NCBI RefSeq assembly: GCF_000245015.1
Contig: NZ_JH600070.1
Coordinates: 2,605,588 to 2,669,587, forward strand
DNA length: 64,000 nt
Direction: 5' to 3'
Source of the DNA: Beggiatoa alba B18LD
GTDB taxonomy: Bacteria > Pseudomonadota > Gammaproteobacteria > Beggiatoales > Beggiatoaceae
Shown: positions 40,508 to 49,397 of the stretch, in pieces
Numbering within the stretch: position 1 is the stretch's first letter
Layout: each line of letters starts with the position of its first letter
Notes under the pieces: generated by a model
What the model saw: the letters and a program-made list of their open reading frames with translations, nothing else
Database searches by the model: none
Told to the model about the DNA's origin: nothing
Position numbers and translations under genes: made by a program

Positions 40508-41464
40508 ATGCTAAAAATACTTATATTGCTACTACTAGCTTGTTCCTCCTTCTCCCCATGGGTTTTGGCAGCCTCTAACTATACAGGCAAAAAAGTCCTG
40601 CACGTTGCCTCTTATCATTCCTCTTTTGAATGGGTAACGGGACTTAATCACAGTATAGAAACCGTTTTTAAAGATAAAGGCATTGATTTCCAAGTTTTCT
40701 ACATGGATACCAAAAATCATCCAACAGAAGCATGGAAACAAGAAATTGCTTTAAAAGCAAAAGATTTCATTGAAACCTTTAAACCGAATATCGTGATTGC
40801 CTCTGATGATGATGCGGCTAAATATTTAATTGTTCCTTATTATAAAGAAAGCAATTTGCCATTTATTTTTTGTGGAATTAATGAGGATATTAAAGTTTAT
40901 GGTTTTCCCACTAAAAACATGACAGGCATGTTAGAGGTTGATTTAGCGGATGTTGTCGTTGCGCACTTGCGCAAATATGCGAAAGGCAATCGAGTTGCAA
41001 TACTAACTGTTGATGGAATGAGCGAACGAAAATTAGTACAAAATTATATCGATGTTTTAAAACTTCCCATTAGTCATGCATATTTTGTAAAAACCTTTGA
41101 GGAATGGAAAACTGCCTTTTTAATGACCGATGCTGATATGTTACTGCTTATCAATTATGTTGGACTTGAAGGATGGGACACACAAACCGCTATCCAATTT
41201 GTTGAACAAAATGCGCATATTCCTATCGGTGCAAATTTTTCTTGGTTAAAGCCTTTTGCATTGTTAGGCATCACCAAATTAGCAGAAGAGCAAGGAACAT
41301 GGTCAGCACAAGCAGCATTAAAAATTATGGATGGGGTGCAACCCAATGATATACCTATTGCAAAAAACAAAGATGGTCGACTGTTTATTAATTTGCGAAT
41401 TGCCAATAAATTAGGCGTTGTTTTTAATAAAGCATTATTACAAACAGCAGAGATTATTAATTAA
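40508..41464 (+). CDS. Periplasmic binding protein of the ABC_sub_bind type
   Basis: A 318-residue secreted protein (signal MLKILILLLLACSSFSPWVLA). The rest fits the type 1 periplasmic-binding fold: KVLHVASYHSSFEWV at the start of the first lobe, IVIASDDDAAKYLI near 95, FIFCGINED, and AILTVDGMSERKLV near 170. Proteins of this kind are often encoded near, or fused to, sensor kinases or ABC permeases, but none lies here. The ligand is unknown. Its TAA stop overlaps the left terminus of a MITE-like repeat. Confidence 0.75.
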   Translation: MLKILILLLLACSSFSPWVLAASNYTGKKVLHVASYHSSFEWVTGLNHSIETVFKDKGIDFQVFYMDTKNHPTEAWKQEIALKAKDFIETFKPNIVIASDDDAAKYLIVPYYKESNLPFIFCGINEDIKVYGFPTKNMTGMLEVDLADVVVAHLRKYAKGNRVAILTVDGMSERKLVQNYIDVLKLPISHAYFVKTFEEWKTAFLMTDADMLLLINYVGLEGWDTQTAIQFVEQNAHIPIGANFSWLKPFALLGITKLAEEQGTWSAQAALKIMDGVQPNDIPIAKNKDGRLFINLRIANKLGVVFNKALLQTAEIIN

Positions 41465-41600
41465 CCTGAGTTCGGCGAGATTTTTTAAAAAGACAACAGC
41501 TTGTCTGGTGAATCCTTTTCGCGTGTTCCGACAGACCGACTAGGTTTTCAAAACCTAGCAGGTCTGTGCTTTGCTTATAAAATCTCGTCGAACTCAAATT
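41463..41600. repeat. MITE-like dispersed repeat, copy 7 (138 bp)
   Basis: Ends AACCTGAGTTCGGCGAG and CTCGTCGAACTCAAATT. It is a deleted version: the fold-back block is reduced to GACAACAGCTTGTC, while TTTTCGCGTGTTCCGACAGA and the palindrome CTAGGTTTTCAAAACCTAG remain. It fills the gap between two convergent genes. Confidence 0.88.
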
Positions 41601-41608
41601 CTTTAAAA

Positions 41609-43348
41609 TTACGCTGATTCTACCTGCTCCTGCACACGGTACAAATTTGCATAAGTGCCTTGCTGACCTAATAATTGCGTATGCGTACCAATTTCAACAA
41701 TTTTACCCTTATCCATCACAATAATACGGTCAGCTTGCGCGATAGTCGATAAACGGTGCGCGATAATAATCATCGTGCGTCCTCGTTTTAAATAATCTAA
41801 CGAATCCTGTACATGACGCTCTGATTGCGTATCTAATGCTGACGTTGCCTCGTCAAAAATTAAAATTGGTGCATCTTTTAATAATGCCCGCGCAATAGCA
41901 AGTCGTTGCCGTTGTCCACCTGATAATTTAACGCCACGTTCCCCAATTATCGTCTCTAACCCGTTAGGCATTTGCTCAATGAATTCCATTGCATGAGCGG
42001 CTTTAGCTGCAGCAATAATTTTCTCTCGTGGTGTATTTGCCATTGCTCCATAAGCGATATTCGCCGCGACCGTATCATTAAATAACACCACTTCCTGACT
42101 GACTAAGGCAATTTTTTCCCGCAAAATGCTTAAAGGTAATTCATTGATATTAACCCCATCTAATAAAATTTGTCCCTGCGTCACGCTATAAAAGCGCGGG
42201 ATTAAATTTGCCAGCGTTGTCTTGCCACTGCCCGACGCGCCGACTAACGCGATAGTTTCCCCCGCCCGAATGGTTAATGACAAATCATAAATAGCAGGAT
42301 GCGATTCCGTATGATACGCAAACGTTAATTGTTTAAAATCAATCTCACCGACTAACTGGGGTAAGGTTTGCTTACCATTATCTTGCTCAGAATCTTGGTC
42401 GATTAAAGCAAAAATACTTTGTGCCGCAGCAAGCCCTTGTTGTAACTGTTCATTAACTTTAGTTAAGTGTTTAATTGGCGTAAACATCATGCCCATAGCC
42501 GTGAATAAAGACACGAAACCACCAACCGTAATCGAATTCGCTTGTGCTTCTTGCGCAGCAATATAAATGATTAATGCAAGGACAAACGCCGTTAGCATCT
42601 GCACAATGGCAATACTGACTGCTGAGGTTGTTTGTGATTTTACCGTTGCCTCTAAAACAGCATGACAAGAACCAGAAAACCGATTTTTTTCATACTGTTG
42701 ACCGCCAAAAATTTTAACTAATTTATGACCGCTAATGGTTTCTTCTAAAATTCGAGTCATATTTCCCATCGCATCTTGCGTCGATATATTCATACCGCGC
42801 AAGCGTTTACTGACAACGCGCATAGTAACAACCACAACAGGCGCGACTAAAAATACAATTAATGTTAATCGCCAATTTAAATAAAACATCCATGCTAATA
42901 AACCTAAAACCGTTAAACTATCACGGGTTATAACGACTAAAGATTCTGTAGAGGCTGCCATCACACGGCTTACGTCATAGGTCACTTTAGACAGTAAAAC
43001 ACCTGACGACGTGTTATCAAAAGCGGTAGTTGGTAATGACAAGATTTTTTCAAACATCGCTTGACGTAAATCAGTCACAACATGTGTTGCCACTTTTGCA
43101 AGACAAGTCGTGCTGATAATCATCGCAACCCCTTTAATTAACATCACTAAGAGCAATAACAAAGGAATGAGGCGAATAATATCAGGATTTTGTTGGACAA
43201 AGCCTTCATCTAACAAGGGCTGTAATAAAGCGGGCAGTGCAGGTTCAGTCAATGCCATAATAATCATGCTAATAATGGCAATTGAAAATAAACGTCGATG
43301 GGGTTTTACATAGCGTAAGAGGCGTAAATAAAGGGTTGAGCTGGTCAT
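41609..43348 (-). CDS. msbA: Lipid A export ABC transporter MsbA
   Basis: A 579-residue half-transporter that flips lipid A-core across the inner membrane. Six membrane helices (residues 15-300) are followed by one ATPase domain with Walker A GASGSGKTTL (~370), signature LSGGQRQRLAIARALL (~475), Walker B PILIFDEATSALD and the switch His in IIAHRLST. lpxK, which often follows, is not present. The tmRNA gene lies on the opposite strand 42 bp upstream. Confidence 0.92.
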   Translation of the reverse strand: MTSSTLYLRLLRYVKPHRRLFSIAIISMIIMALTEPALPALLQPLLDEGFVQQNPDIIRLIPLLLLLVMLIKGVAMIISTTCLAKVATHVVTDLRQAMFEKILSLPTTAFDNTSSGVLLSKVTYDVSRVMAASTESLVVITRDSLTVLGLLAWMFYLNWRLTLIVFLVAPVVVVTMRVVSKRLRGMNISTQDAMGNMTRILEETISGHKLVKIFGGQQYEKNRFSGSCHAVLEATVKSQTTSAVSIAIVQMLTAFVLALIIYIAAQEAQANSITVGGFVSLFTAMGMMFTPIKHLTKVNEQLQQGLAAAQSIFALIDQDSEQDNGKQTLPQLVGEIDFKQLTFAYHTESHPAIYDLSLTIRAGETIALVGASGSGKTTLANLIPRFYSVTQGQILLDGVNINELPLSILREKIALVSQEVVLFNDTVAANIAYGAMANTPREKIIAAAKAAHAMEFIEQMPNGLETIIGERGVKLSGGQRQRLAIARALLKDAPILIFDEATSALDTQSERHVQDSLDYLKRGRTMIIIAHRLSTIAQADRIIVMDKGKIVEIGTHTQLLGQQGTYANLYRVQEQVESA

Positions 43349-43390
43349 CTGGTAAATTCACGTTAATGGTTCTATACTATTCTATCACTT

Positions 43391-43742
43391 GGGGGCGACT
43401 TGGTTTCGACGTGGGTTGCAAAACCTAAGGGGCATGTCGAGGGGCAGATACCTCGTAAATACTCTGCAAAACAATCTAGTTGCGAACGACGACAACTACG
43501 CTTTAGCTGCTTAGGCGGCTAAACTGTTACCCAGATAAGCCTGCGTGTTTGGAGTAGCAGTCACTTTAGTAGGATCGTGAATTCATGCGTCTAGGGTGGA
43601 TTCATTAAACTTTACTTGGACTCACTGCTGTATTTTCCTGCCCGTCGGAGAATCAGTGGCTAAATTGAAGACTAGGGCTAAACATGTAGTCCCAAGGGCG
43701 GAGGATTTACGGACGCGAGTTCGATTCTCGCCGCCTCCACCA
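43391..43742 (+). ncRNA. ssrA: Transfer-messenger RNA (tmRNA)
   Basis: A 352-nt one-piece tmRNA. The 5' GGGGGCGACTTGG and 3' CGCCTCCACCA form the acceptor of the tRNA-like part, which has a T-arm GCGAGTTCGATTCTCGC. The tag frame at 43482-43514 encodes ANDDNYALAA and ends in TAG. It rescues stalled ribosomes together with SmpB and marks the products for proteolysis. Confidence 0.97.
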
Positions 43743-43751
43743 AATTTCTAA

Positions 43752-43785
43752 AGCCTCAACCGTTTTTTCGGTTGGGGTTTTTTTA
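43752..43785 (+). terminator. Rho-independent terminator of ssrA
   Basis: CCTCAACCG and CGGTTGGGG flank a T-rich loop, followed by TTTTTTT, 10 nt after the tmRNA CCA. Confidence 0.92.
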
Positions 43786-44374
43786 TTGCCTGCAATTTCT
43801 CCTTTCATGATAATACCGCTATTCGTTGATTAGATTTCTTATCAACGCTTTTTTTATCTATCCTAATTTGGGATAACAAAAAATTTTAAATAATTTTTAA
43901 TCAGTTATGAAGTTAATTTATATTGATTTTCTAGCGTAAATAGCACAATAACGGTAAGCAATATTTTTATTTGCTAATTCTATAATATTACTTATTTTTT
44001 GTTAATTGATTGAGCGTTATTCTGTAAGTAAGTAATAAAAGGGTCGTTATTTAGTTAAATAATAGGTTTTTTTAAAAAAATGGATTTTAAAAAAATTTGA
44101 AATATTTTCGTTATTATTTAAATAATAATGATTTGCTACATCAATTTTAATATTTAATTTTATTAATATAAATCATTACATTAAGTTTTAAAAGTGTTGT
44201 TAATAATACTATATCTCGGTATAAATATTTAAGCATTAGTTTAATTAATCAATGTAATTAATTGATTTAAAATAGTTTAAAATGATAATTATTTTTATAT
44301 TGTATTTATTTTGATATTTGATGTTTTATAAAATTGAAGGTAGTATTTATCACAACTGCAACGGAGCTAATTCA
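43786..44374. other. Very AT-rich intergenic region without a gene
   Basis: About 590 bp that are strongly A+T rich, with many TTATTTAA-type runs and no ATG frame of useful length. It carries the promoter of the ModE gene, but no site could be fixed; ACTATATCTCGGTATAAAT near 44210 is only loosely ModE-like. Confidence 0.6.
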
Positions 44375-45172
44375 GTGACAACAAAAATACAGGGTTTCAT
44401 TTGGCTATACCGTGATGATCGTAATTTTGCAGGACCGGGGCGAATTCAGCTTTTAGAGAAAATCGGCGAGTTCGGTTCTATTTCTAAAGCGGCTAAAGCG
44501 ATGGGAATGAGTTATAAAGGGGCTTGGGATTCTATTGATTTAATGAATAATCTCGCGCCAGAGTTGTTAGTAACTCGAGTTGCAGGGGGTAAAGGGGGCG
44601 GTGGTTCTCAATTAACTGAGTATGCGCATCGTTTAATTAAGGCGTTTCATGAGTTTGAACGCGAGCATCAGCAGTTTTTGGAACAGTTAAACCAAAAAAT
44701 TGAGAATTTCGACCAGCTTTATCAGTTTATGCATCGTCTTAACATGCAAACCAGTGCGAGAAATCAGTTTGCAGGGACGATTACCAGTATTACGCAGGGC
44801 ATTGTTAATGCTGAAGTGACGTTGAAGTTAAAAGGTGGGCTGGAAATTGTTGCAACGATTACTTTGGATAGTATTAATCAGTTGGGTTTGTGTGTGGGAC
44901 GAACTGCGGTTGCATTGGTGAAGTCACCTCAAATCGTGTTAGCCAATGCGGACACAACCTTAAAATTTAGTGCTAGAAATCAGTTGTATGGAAAAATTTC
45001 TGATATAGAACAAGGCTCTGTCAATATCGCGGTTACAATTGATCTAGCAGGTGGTAATACGCTGAAGGCAGTTGTCACGGAAGAGGCATTAACAGATTTG
45101 GGTGTTAAAGAGGGTGATCCAATCTGTGCAATTTTTAAATCTAGTAGCGTTATCATTGCGGTAGAGGCATAA
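44375..45172 (+). CDS. modE: Molybdate-responsive regulator ModE
   Basis: A 265-residue ModE. The N-terminal winged helix (1-110) contains GRIQLLEKIGEFGSISKAA, AMGMSYKGAWDSIDLMNN and GGKGGGGSQLTEYA, all typical of ModE. Two molybdate-binding Mop domains follow (about 125-190 and 195-262), each starting SARNQ. ModE with molybdate bound usually represses molybdate uptake and controls molybdoenzyme genes. The GTG at 44375 has GGAG 8 nt upstream and starts close to the domain; upstream ATGs lie in the AT-rich leader. No modABC genes are in the window. Confidence 0.9.
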   Translation: MTTKIQGFIWLYRDDRNFAGPGRIQLLEKIGEFGSISKAAKAMGMSYKGAWDSIDLMNNLAPELLVTRVAGGKGGGGSQLTEYAHRLIKAFHEFEREHQQFLEQLNQKIENFDQLYQFMHRLNMQTSARNQFAGTITSITQGIVNAEVTLKLKGGLEIVATITLDSINQLGLCVGRTAVALVKSPQIVLANADTTLKFSARNQLYGKISDIEQGSVNIAVTIDLAGGNTLKAVVTEEALTDLGVKEGDPICAIFKSSSVIIAVEA

Positions 45173-45241
45173 CGTTAAATAATAAGTTGCTAGTTTATTT
45201 CAATTTTATTCTTTGATAGTGACCAAAACAAGAGGAATACT

Positions 45242-45667
45242 ATGTACACCAGTGCAAGAAATCAATTCAAAGGGACTGTTGCTAAGATTGCTAAAGGGGC
45301 AGTTAATGCCGAAGTGACGTTAAAATTAGCGGGTGATGTTGAAGTTGTCGCCTCTATCACGGTGTCTAGTTTAGACCGTTTAGGTTTAAAAGAAGGGCAA
45401 TCTGCGATTGCTTTAATCAAAGCCCCGCAGGTTATTCTGGTCAGTGCCGATACTAAGTTGAAATTTAGTGCTAGAAATCATTTAGCGGGCAAAGTTGCCA
45501 GTATCGAAAAAGGGGCTGTCAATACCATTGTTAGCGTTACGTTAGCGGGTGGTGCTGTTCTGAAATCTGTCATTACTGAGGATGCTTTAAGTGATTTAGG
45601 TCTGAAAGAAGGCGTAGCTGTTGCCGCTGTCTTCAAATCTAGTAGTGTTATCCTCGCTGTAGAATAA
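45242..45667 (+). CDS. Di-Mop molybdate-binding protein (molbindin)
   Basis: A 141-residue cytoplasmic protein made only of two Mop domains (4-68 and 73-140). Each starts SARN and ends in a VILxxxDT or SSSVILAVE strand. It closely resembles the C-terminal half of the preceding ModE protein, so the pair probably arose by duplication. Molbindins store or buffer molybdate/tungstate as oligomers. AGAGGAATACT precedes the ATG. The 69-bp spacing after modE suggests cotranscription. Confidence 0.9.
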   Translation: MYTSARNQFKGTVAKIAKGAVNAEVTLKLAGDVEVVASITVSSLDRLGLKEGQSAIALIKAPQVILVSADTKLKFSARNHLAGKVASIEKGAVNTIVSVTLAGGAVLKSVITEDALSDLGLKEGVAVAAVFKSSSVILAVE

Positions 45668-45755
45668 GTACAAAAATAAGCATTGTGACATTAGAAAGGA
45701 ACTAGCCTAAAATGATTAGTTCCTTTTTTTATTGTTCGCGGATTTAGGTGCGCTT

Positions 45756-46316
45756 ATGATTTATGAGTCCATTGTCACAACGTGTAATCCTGATGGCAGT
45801 ATGCACCCTGCGCCGTTAGGCATTCATTGGCAAGTAGATACATTAATTATCGCGCCTTTTTGTCCTTGTCGAACCTTGGATAATTTAACGCACACTTCAC
45901 AAGCTGTGATTAATTTTTGTGATGATGTTCGTCTATTTGCGGGTTGTTTGACGGGGCGACGTGATTGGTCGAGTCGTTCTGCAACGACTATTCAAGGGTA
46001 TGTACTTTCTGTTGCGTTAAGTCATTTAGAAGTACAGGTCGTTAAGGTAGAAGCGGATGAAGTTCGTCCACGTTTTTATTGTAAAGTGGTTCATGAAGCG
46101 ACTCATGCGCCTTTTCGTGGTTTTAACCGTGCACAAGCTGCTGTGATTGAAGGGGCTATTTTAATCAGCCGTTTGGCATTTCTGCCCCTCAATAAAGTAC
46201 AACAAGAATTAGACTATTTAAAAATAGCGATTGAGAAAACCGCTGGAGAGAGAGAGCAAGAAGCATGGCAGTGGTTGATGGAAAAATATAATGCTTTTTT
46301 GATGGAAAATGTTTAG
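45756..46316 (+). CDS. DUF447-family protein of the H4MPT/methanofuran cofactor group
   Basis: A 186-residue protein that begins MIYESIVTTCNPDGSMHPAPLG, seen here in overlapping parts, the start of DUF447 proteins with a flavin-reductase-like split-barrel fold. VINFCDDVRLFAGCLTGRRDW follows. The family is found in methanogens and in methylotrophs with tetrahydromethanopterin-linked C1 genes; its reaction is not established to my knowledge. The TTG-started extension to 45732 is not needed. The stop codon is directly followed by the mfnB ATG. Confidence 0.78.
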   Translation: MIYESIVTTCNPDGSMHPAPLGIHWQVDTLIIAPFCPCRTLDNLTHTSQAVINFCDDVRLFAGCLTGRRDWSSRSATTIQGYVLSVALSHLEVQVVKVEADEVRPRFYCKVVHEATHAPFRGFNRAQAAVIEGAILISRLAFLPLNKVQQELDYLKIAIEKTAGEREQEAWQWLMEKYNAFLMENV

Positions 46317-47018
46317 ATGACGCAATTATTAGCCAGTGTAATGAATGTAGCAGAAGCCGACCAAGCCTTGCAGGGTGGTGCTGATATTATTGATTTAAAA
46401 AATCCTTTGGCAGGGGCTTTAGGCGCTTTACCTAGTGCAACGATTCGTGCTGTCACGCAATTTGTTAATCATCGTGCGCCAGTCAGTGCAACCGTTGGTG
46501 ATTTACCGATGCAAGCCGAGATGATTTATCGAGCAGTGGCAAAAACGATGGATGATGGGGTTGATTACGTTAAAATTGGTTTTTGGGGGGCAACGCCTGC
46601 ATTGGATTGTATGAAAGCCTTAGAACCCTTAACTCAACGGGGTGGCAAATTAATCGCGGTCTTATTTGCAGACCAACAACCTAATTTAGCAACTCTTTTT
46701 GAATTTGCTCAAGCAGGATTTACTGGGGTTATGTTGGATACGGCAAATAAACAAAAAGGCAATTTAACACATTATCTGAATAATAGTGAATTAGGTTTTT
46801 TTGTTAAGCAAACTCAGTCGCTTGGTTTAATAAATGGGTTGGCTGGTTCAATAGGGCTTGCAAATATCCCTCAACTAATGATATTATCCCCTTTCTATTT
46901 AGGGTTTCGCGGTGCGTTATGTGTTGCACAGCAACGGCAAGCAGTTTTGCAGGCTCATGCCGTAAAGCAAATCCGTGAAGCAATGTTAAATTGTAAAAAA
47001 GATTTAAAAATTGCTTGA
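46317..47018 (+). CDS. mfnB: (5-formylfuran-3-yl)methyl phosphate synthase
   Basis: A 233-residue TIM-barrel enzyme of the MfnB/DUF556 family. MfnB makes the furan ring precursor of methanofuran from two glyceraldehyde-3-phosphate molecules. Key regions are LLASVMNVAEADQAL, GADIIDLKNPLAGALGALP (Lys for the Schiff base), VSATVGDLP, DYVKIGFWG and GVMLDTANK. Immediate coupling to the DUF447 gene supports a role in C1 transfer with H4MPT and methanofuran analogues, as in methylotrophs. Confidence 0.88.
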   Translation: MTQLLASVMNVAEADQALQGGADIIDLKNPLAGALGALPSATIRAVTQFVNHRAPVSATVGDLPMQAEMIYRAVAKTMDDGVDYVKIGFWGATPALDCMKALEPLTQRGGKLIAVLFADQQPNLATLFEFAQAGFTGVMLDTANKQKGNLTHYLNNSELGFFVKQTQSLGLINGLAGSIGLANIPQLMILSPFYLGFRGALCVAQQRQAVLQAHAVKQIREAMLNCKKDLKIA

Positions 47019-47062
47019 CAGTATTGATAGAGCTGCTATAATATTGGCTTCATTATGACGAT

Positions 47063-47138
<76 letters not shown>

Positions 47139-47186
47139 AATTAGATTTTTAGAAATCTAAAGATTGAACCGTCAAACTGTTTTTTA

Positions 47187-47260
47187 GGCTGATTGGCAGA
47201 GTGGTGATGCAGCGGCCTGCAAAGCCGTGTACGTCGGTTCGATTCCGTCATCAGCCTCCA
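47187..47260 (+). tRNA. tRNA-Cys (GCA)
   Basis: A 74-nt cloverleaf with CCA. GGCTGAT pairs with ATCAGCC, the anticodon loop is CTGCAAA, and the T-arm contains GGTTCGATTCC. Confidence 0.96.
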
Positions 47261-47316
47261 TGTATTGTTAATTTGTGTTTTGTTGTAAAGACTTATCTTT
47301 TTGGTAACGTGTCCTC

Positions 47317-47408
47317 GCCCGGGTGGCGAAATTGGTAGACGCAAGGGACTTAAAATCCCTCGGTTGGCTGAACCCACCGTGCCGGTTCGAGTCCGGCCCC
47401 GGGCACCA
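47317..47408 (+). tRNA. tRNA-Leu (TAA)
   Basis: A 92-nt class II tRNA with CCA. GCCCGGG pairs with CCCGGGC, the anticodon loop is CTTAAAA, and the long variable arm is CGGTTGGCTGAACCCACCG. The T-arm contains CCGGTTCGAGTCCGG. Confidence 0.97.
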
Positions 47409-47504
47409 TATCCATACTAGCAATGACTTAACACCATTCGTCATGCCGTTTATTTTTAAATTGGTATAATGAGTGATAAATTAATAGTTCATTGTCGATA
47501 GCTC

Positions 47505-49346
47505 ATGTACACCACTCATTTCGGATTAACTGCAACCCCTTTTTCTCTCACTCCAGACCCACATTATCTTTATCTCAGTGAGCGTCACCGTGAAGCATTA
47601 GCCCATTTACTTTATGGTGTTAATGAAAATGCAGGTTTTATTCTGCTTTCTGGAGAGGTTGGCACAGGTAAAACAACGCTTTGCCGTTGTCTCATTGAGC
47701 AATTACCTAAAAATGTTGATGTCGCCCTTCTACTAAATCCACGAGTTTCCCCCTTAGAATTATTAGCATCGCTATTCGATGAATTACGAATTAGCTATGA
47801 TCGTTCTTTTTCACTAAAAAATTTTATTGATACATTAAATAATTACTTACTCACTGCCCATGCAGTGGGGCGTAAAACGATTTTAATTTTAGATGAAGCT
47901 CAAAATTTAAGCCCTGATGTGTTAGAACAGGTTCGCTTATTAACGAATTTAGAAACCAATAGCCAAAAATTATTGCAAATTATTTTAGTTGGACAACCAG
48001 AATTAAATCAAATTCTTAAACGGAACAATCTGCGCCAATTAGCGCAACGAATTACTGCCCGTTACCATTTATTACCGCTTTCATTAAAAGATACACAAGC
48101 CTATATTAACCATCGTTTGGCAATCAGTGGTGCACGCCGTCCGCTTTTTAACCGTCCTGCAATTCATTATATTTATCAACGTACAGGCGGAATTCCTCGT
48201 TTAATTAATATTATTTGTGACCGCTCTCTATTGGGTGGATATGTCAATAATAAAACGATTGTTGATTTAAGCGTGGTACGTAAAGCCGTGCGTGAGGTGC
48301 GAGGCGAGCATTTTAATCCTTATGTTTCCCCCCAGTGGGTTGGTGGGATTGCTGTTTTATTAGTCGTGAGTGCTTTAAGTGGTTGGGCAGTTTATCAATA
48401 CCCTAATATCCATAATTTTTTTCAGTCTTCTGAACAGACAACGGCAGAAACACCTAAAACGCCGACACTTCCTGCTGAAAATACGCTTGTTTCAAAACCA
48501 TCATTGCCTGCTGTGACAACAACATCCTCAGCATTACCTATTGTCACTAGTCATTTATCACCTATTCACCGTGCTGTTGATGCTAGCCAACCAATTGCGA
48601 CAACGCCCCCAGTCGTAACACCTCCGCCCACGGTGACAACAACAGCACCGCAGGTTAATACGGACGTAACAACATCCACGCCAGCATCAGATGATATTTT
48701 AAGCACATTGAAGAATGCAAATACGCTCAGTGATACTAAAACAGCGTTTGATACGTTGTTTGCATTATGGGGTATGGAGTATGAAAAATTAGCGGGAACA
48801 ACAGCTTGTGACAAAGCAGCTAGCCAAGGCTGGGCATGTTTTTATAAAGCAGGGACGTGGGATGATATACGTCGTTTAAATAGTCCAACAGTGATAGAGC
48901 TCAATACAGAAGATGGTAAACAATATCATGTTGTTGTCACTCGTTTAGATCAAACAACTGCCACTTTAAATTTTGGTGGTCAATCATTGACTTATATGAC
49001 AAAAACGATTGATCGTTTTTGGGCAGGACAGTTATTAACTTTATGGAAGCCTCCTCGCTTACCCGTGACGGTATTAAAACGCGGGATGTCTGGTGATGAT
49101 GTACTTTGGTTGCGTGAACGCTTGAATCGTATTCAAAATTTGCCCGCAGAACCAAATCCTTCCGCCACGTTTGACAGTACACTGAAACAAAAGGTACTGA
49201 CATTTCAAAGACAATACGGTCTTTCTGCCGATGGTGTTGTTGGGGAAACTACCTTTTTAAAAATCAATGCGTTGCTGAATGAAAAACCGTTATTCACCCT
49301 CAGTAACAACTCAACTCAAGCCGCTTCTCCTTCTGAGAATCCTTAA
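47505..49346 (+). CDS. ExeA/GspA-type AAA ATPase with peptidoglycan-binding domain
   Basis: A 613-residue inner-membrane protein. The N-terminal ATPase begins MYTTHFGLTATPFSLTPDP, with Walker A GEVGTGKTTL (~50) and Walker B ILILDEAQNL (~128). A membrane helix lies near residue 285 (GGIAVLLVVSALSGWAVY), then a Thr/Pro-rich periplasmic linker, a beta domain, and a C-terminal peptidoglycan-binding domain (GMSGDDVLWLRERL to FQRQYGLSADGVVGETTF). ExeA with ExeB inserts the type II secretin through the wall. No exeB-like gene follows, so the partner is elsewhere or the role differs. Confidence 0.87.
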   Translation: MYTTHFGLTATPFSLTPDPHYLYLSERHREALAHLLYGVNENAGFILLSGEVGTGKTTLCRCLIEQLPKNVDVALLLNPRVSPLELLASLFDELRISYDRSFSLKNFIDTLNNYLLTAHAVGRKTILILDEAQNLSPDVLEQVRLLTNLETNSQKLLQIILVGQPELNQILKRNNLRQLAQRITARYHLLPLSLKDTQAYINHRLAISGARRPLFNRPAIHYIYQRTGGIPRLINIICDRSLLGGYVNNKTIVDLSVVRKAVREVRGEHFNPYVSPQWVGGIAVLLVVSALSGWAVYQYPNIHNFFQSSEQTTAETPKTPTLPAENTLVSKPSLPAVTTTSSALPIVTSHLSPIHRAVDASQPIATTPPVVTPPPTVTTTAPQVNTDVTTSTPASDDILSTLKNANTLSDTKTAFDTLFALWGMEYEKLAGTTACDKAASQGWACFYKAGTWDDIRRLNSPTVIELNTEDGKQYHVVVTRLDQTTATLNFGGQSLTYMTKTIDRFWAGQLLTLWKPPRLPVTVLKRGMSGDDVLWLRERLNRIQNLPAEPNPSATFDSTLKQKVLTFQRQYGLSADGVVGETTFLKINALLNEKPLFTLSNNSTQAASPSENP

Positions 49347-49397
49347 TTTATCGGTACACTGTTAAATTGTACCCTCATCAAATCATACTAAATCCTC

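Noticed and set aside
44205-44232. ModE box upstream of modE
   Set aside because: ACTATATCTCGGTATAAAT lacks the CG-ended arms and the 8-bp spacing of the site at 61456.
48367-48378. CIRCE half-site GAGTGCTTTAA
   Set aside because: Lies inside the ExeA-type gene, without the partner arm, far from any heat-shock gene.
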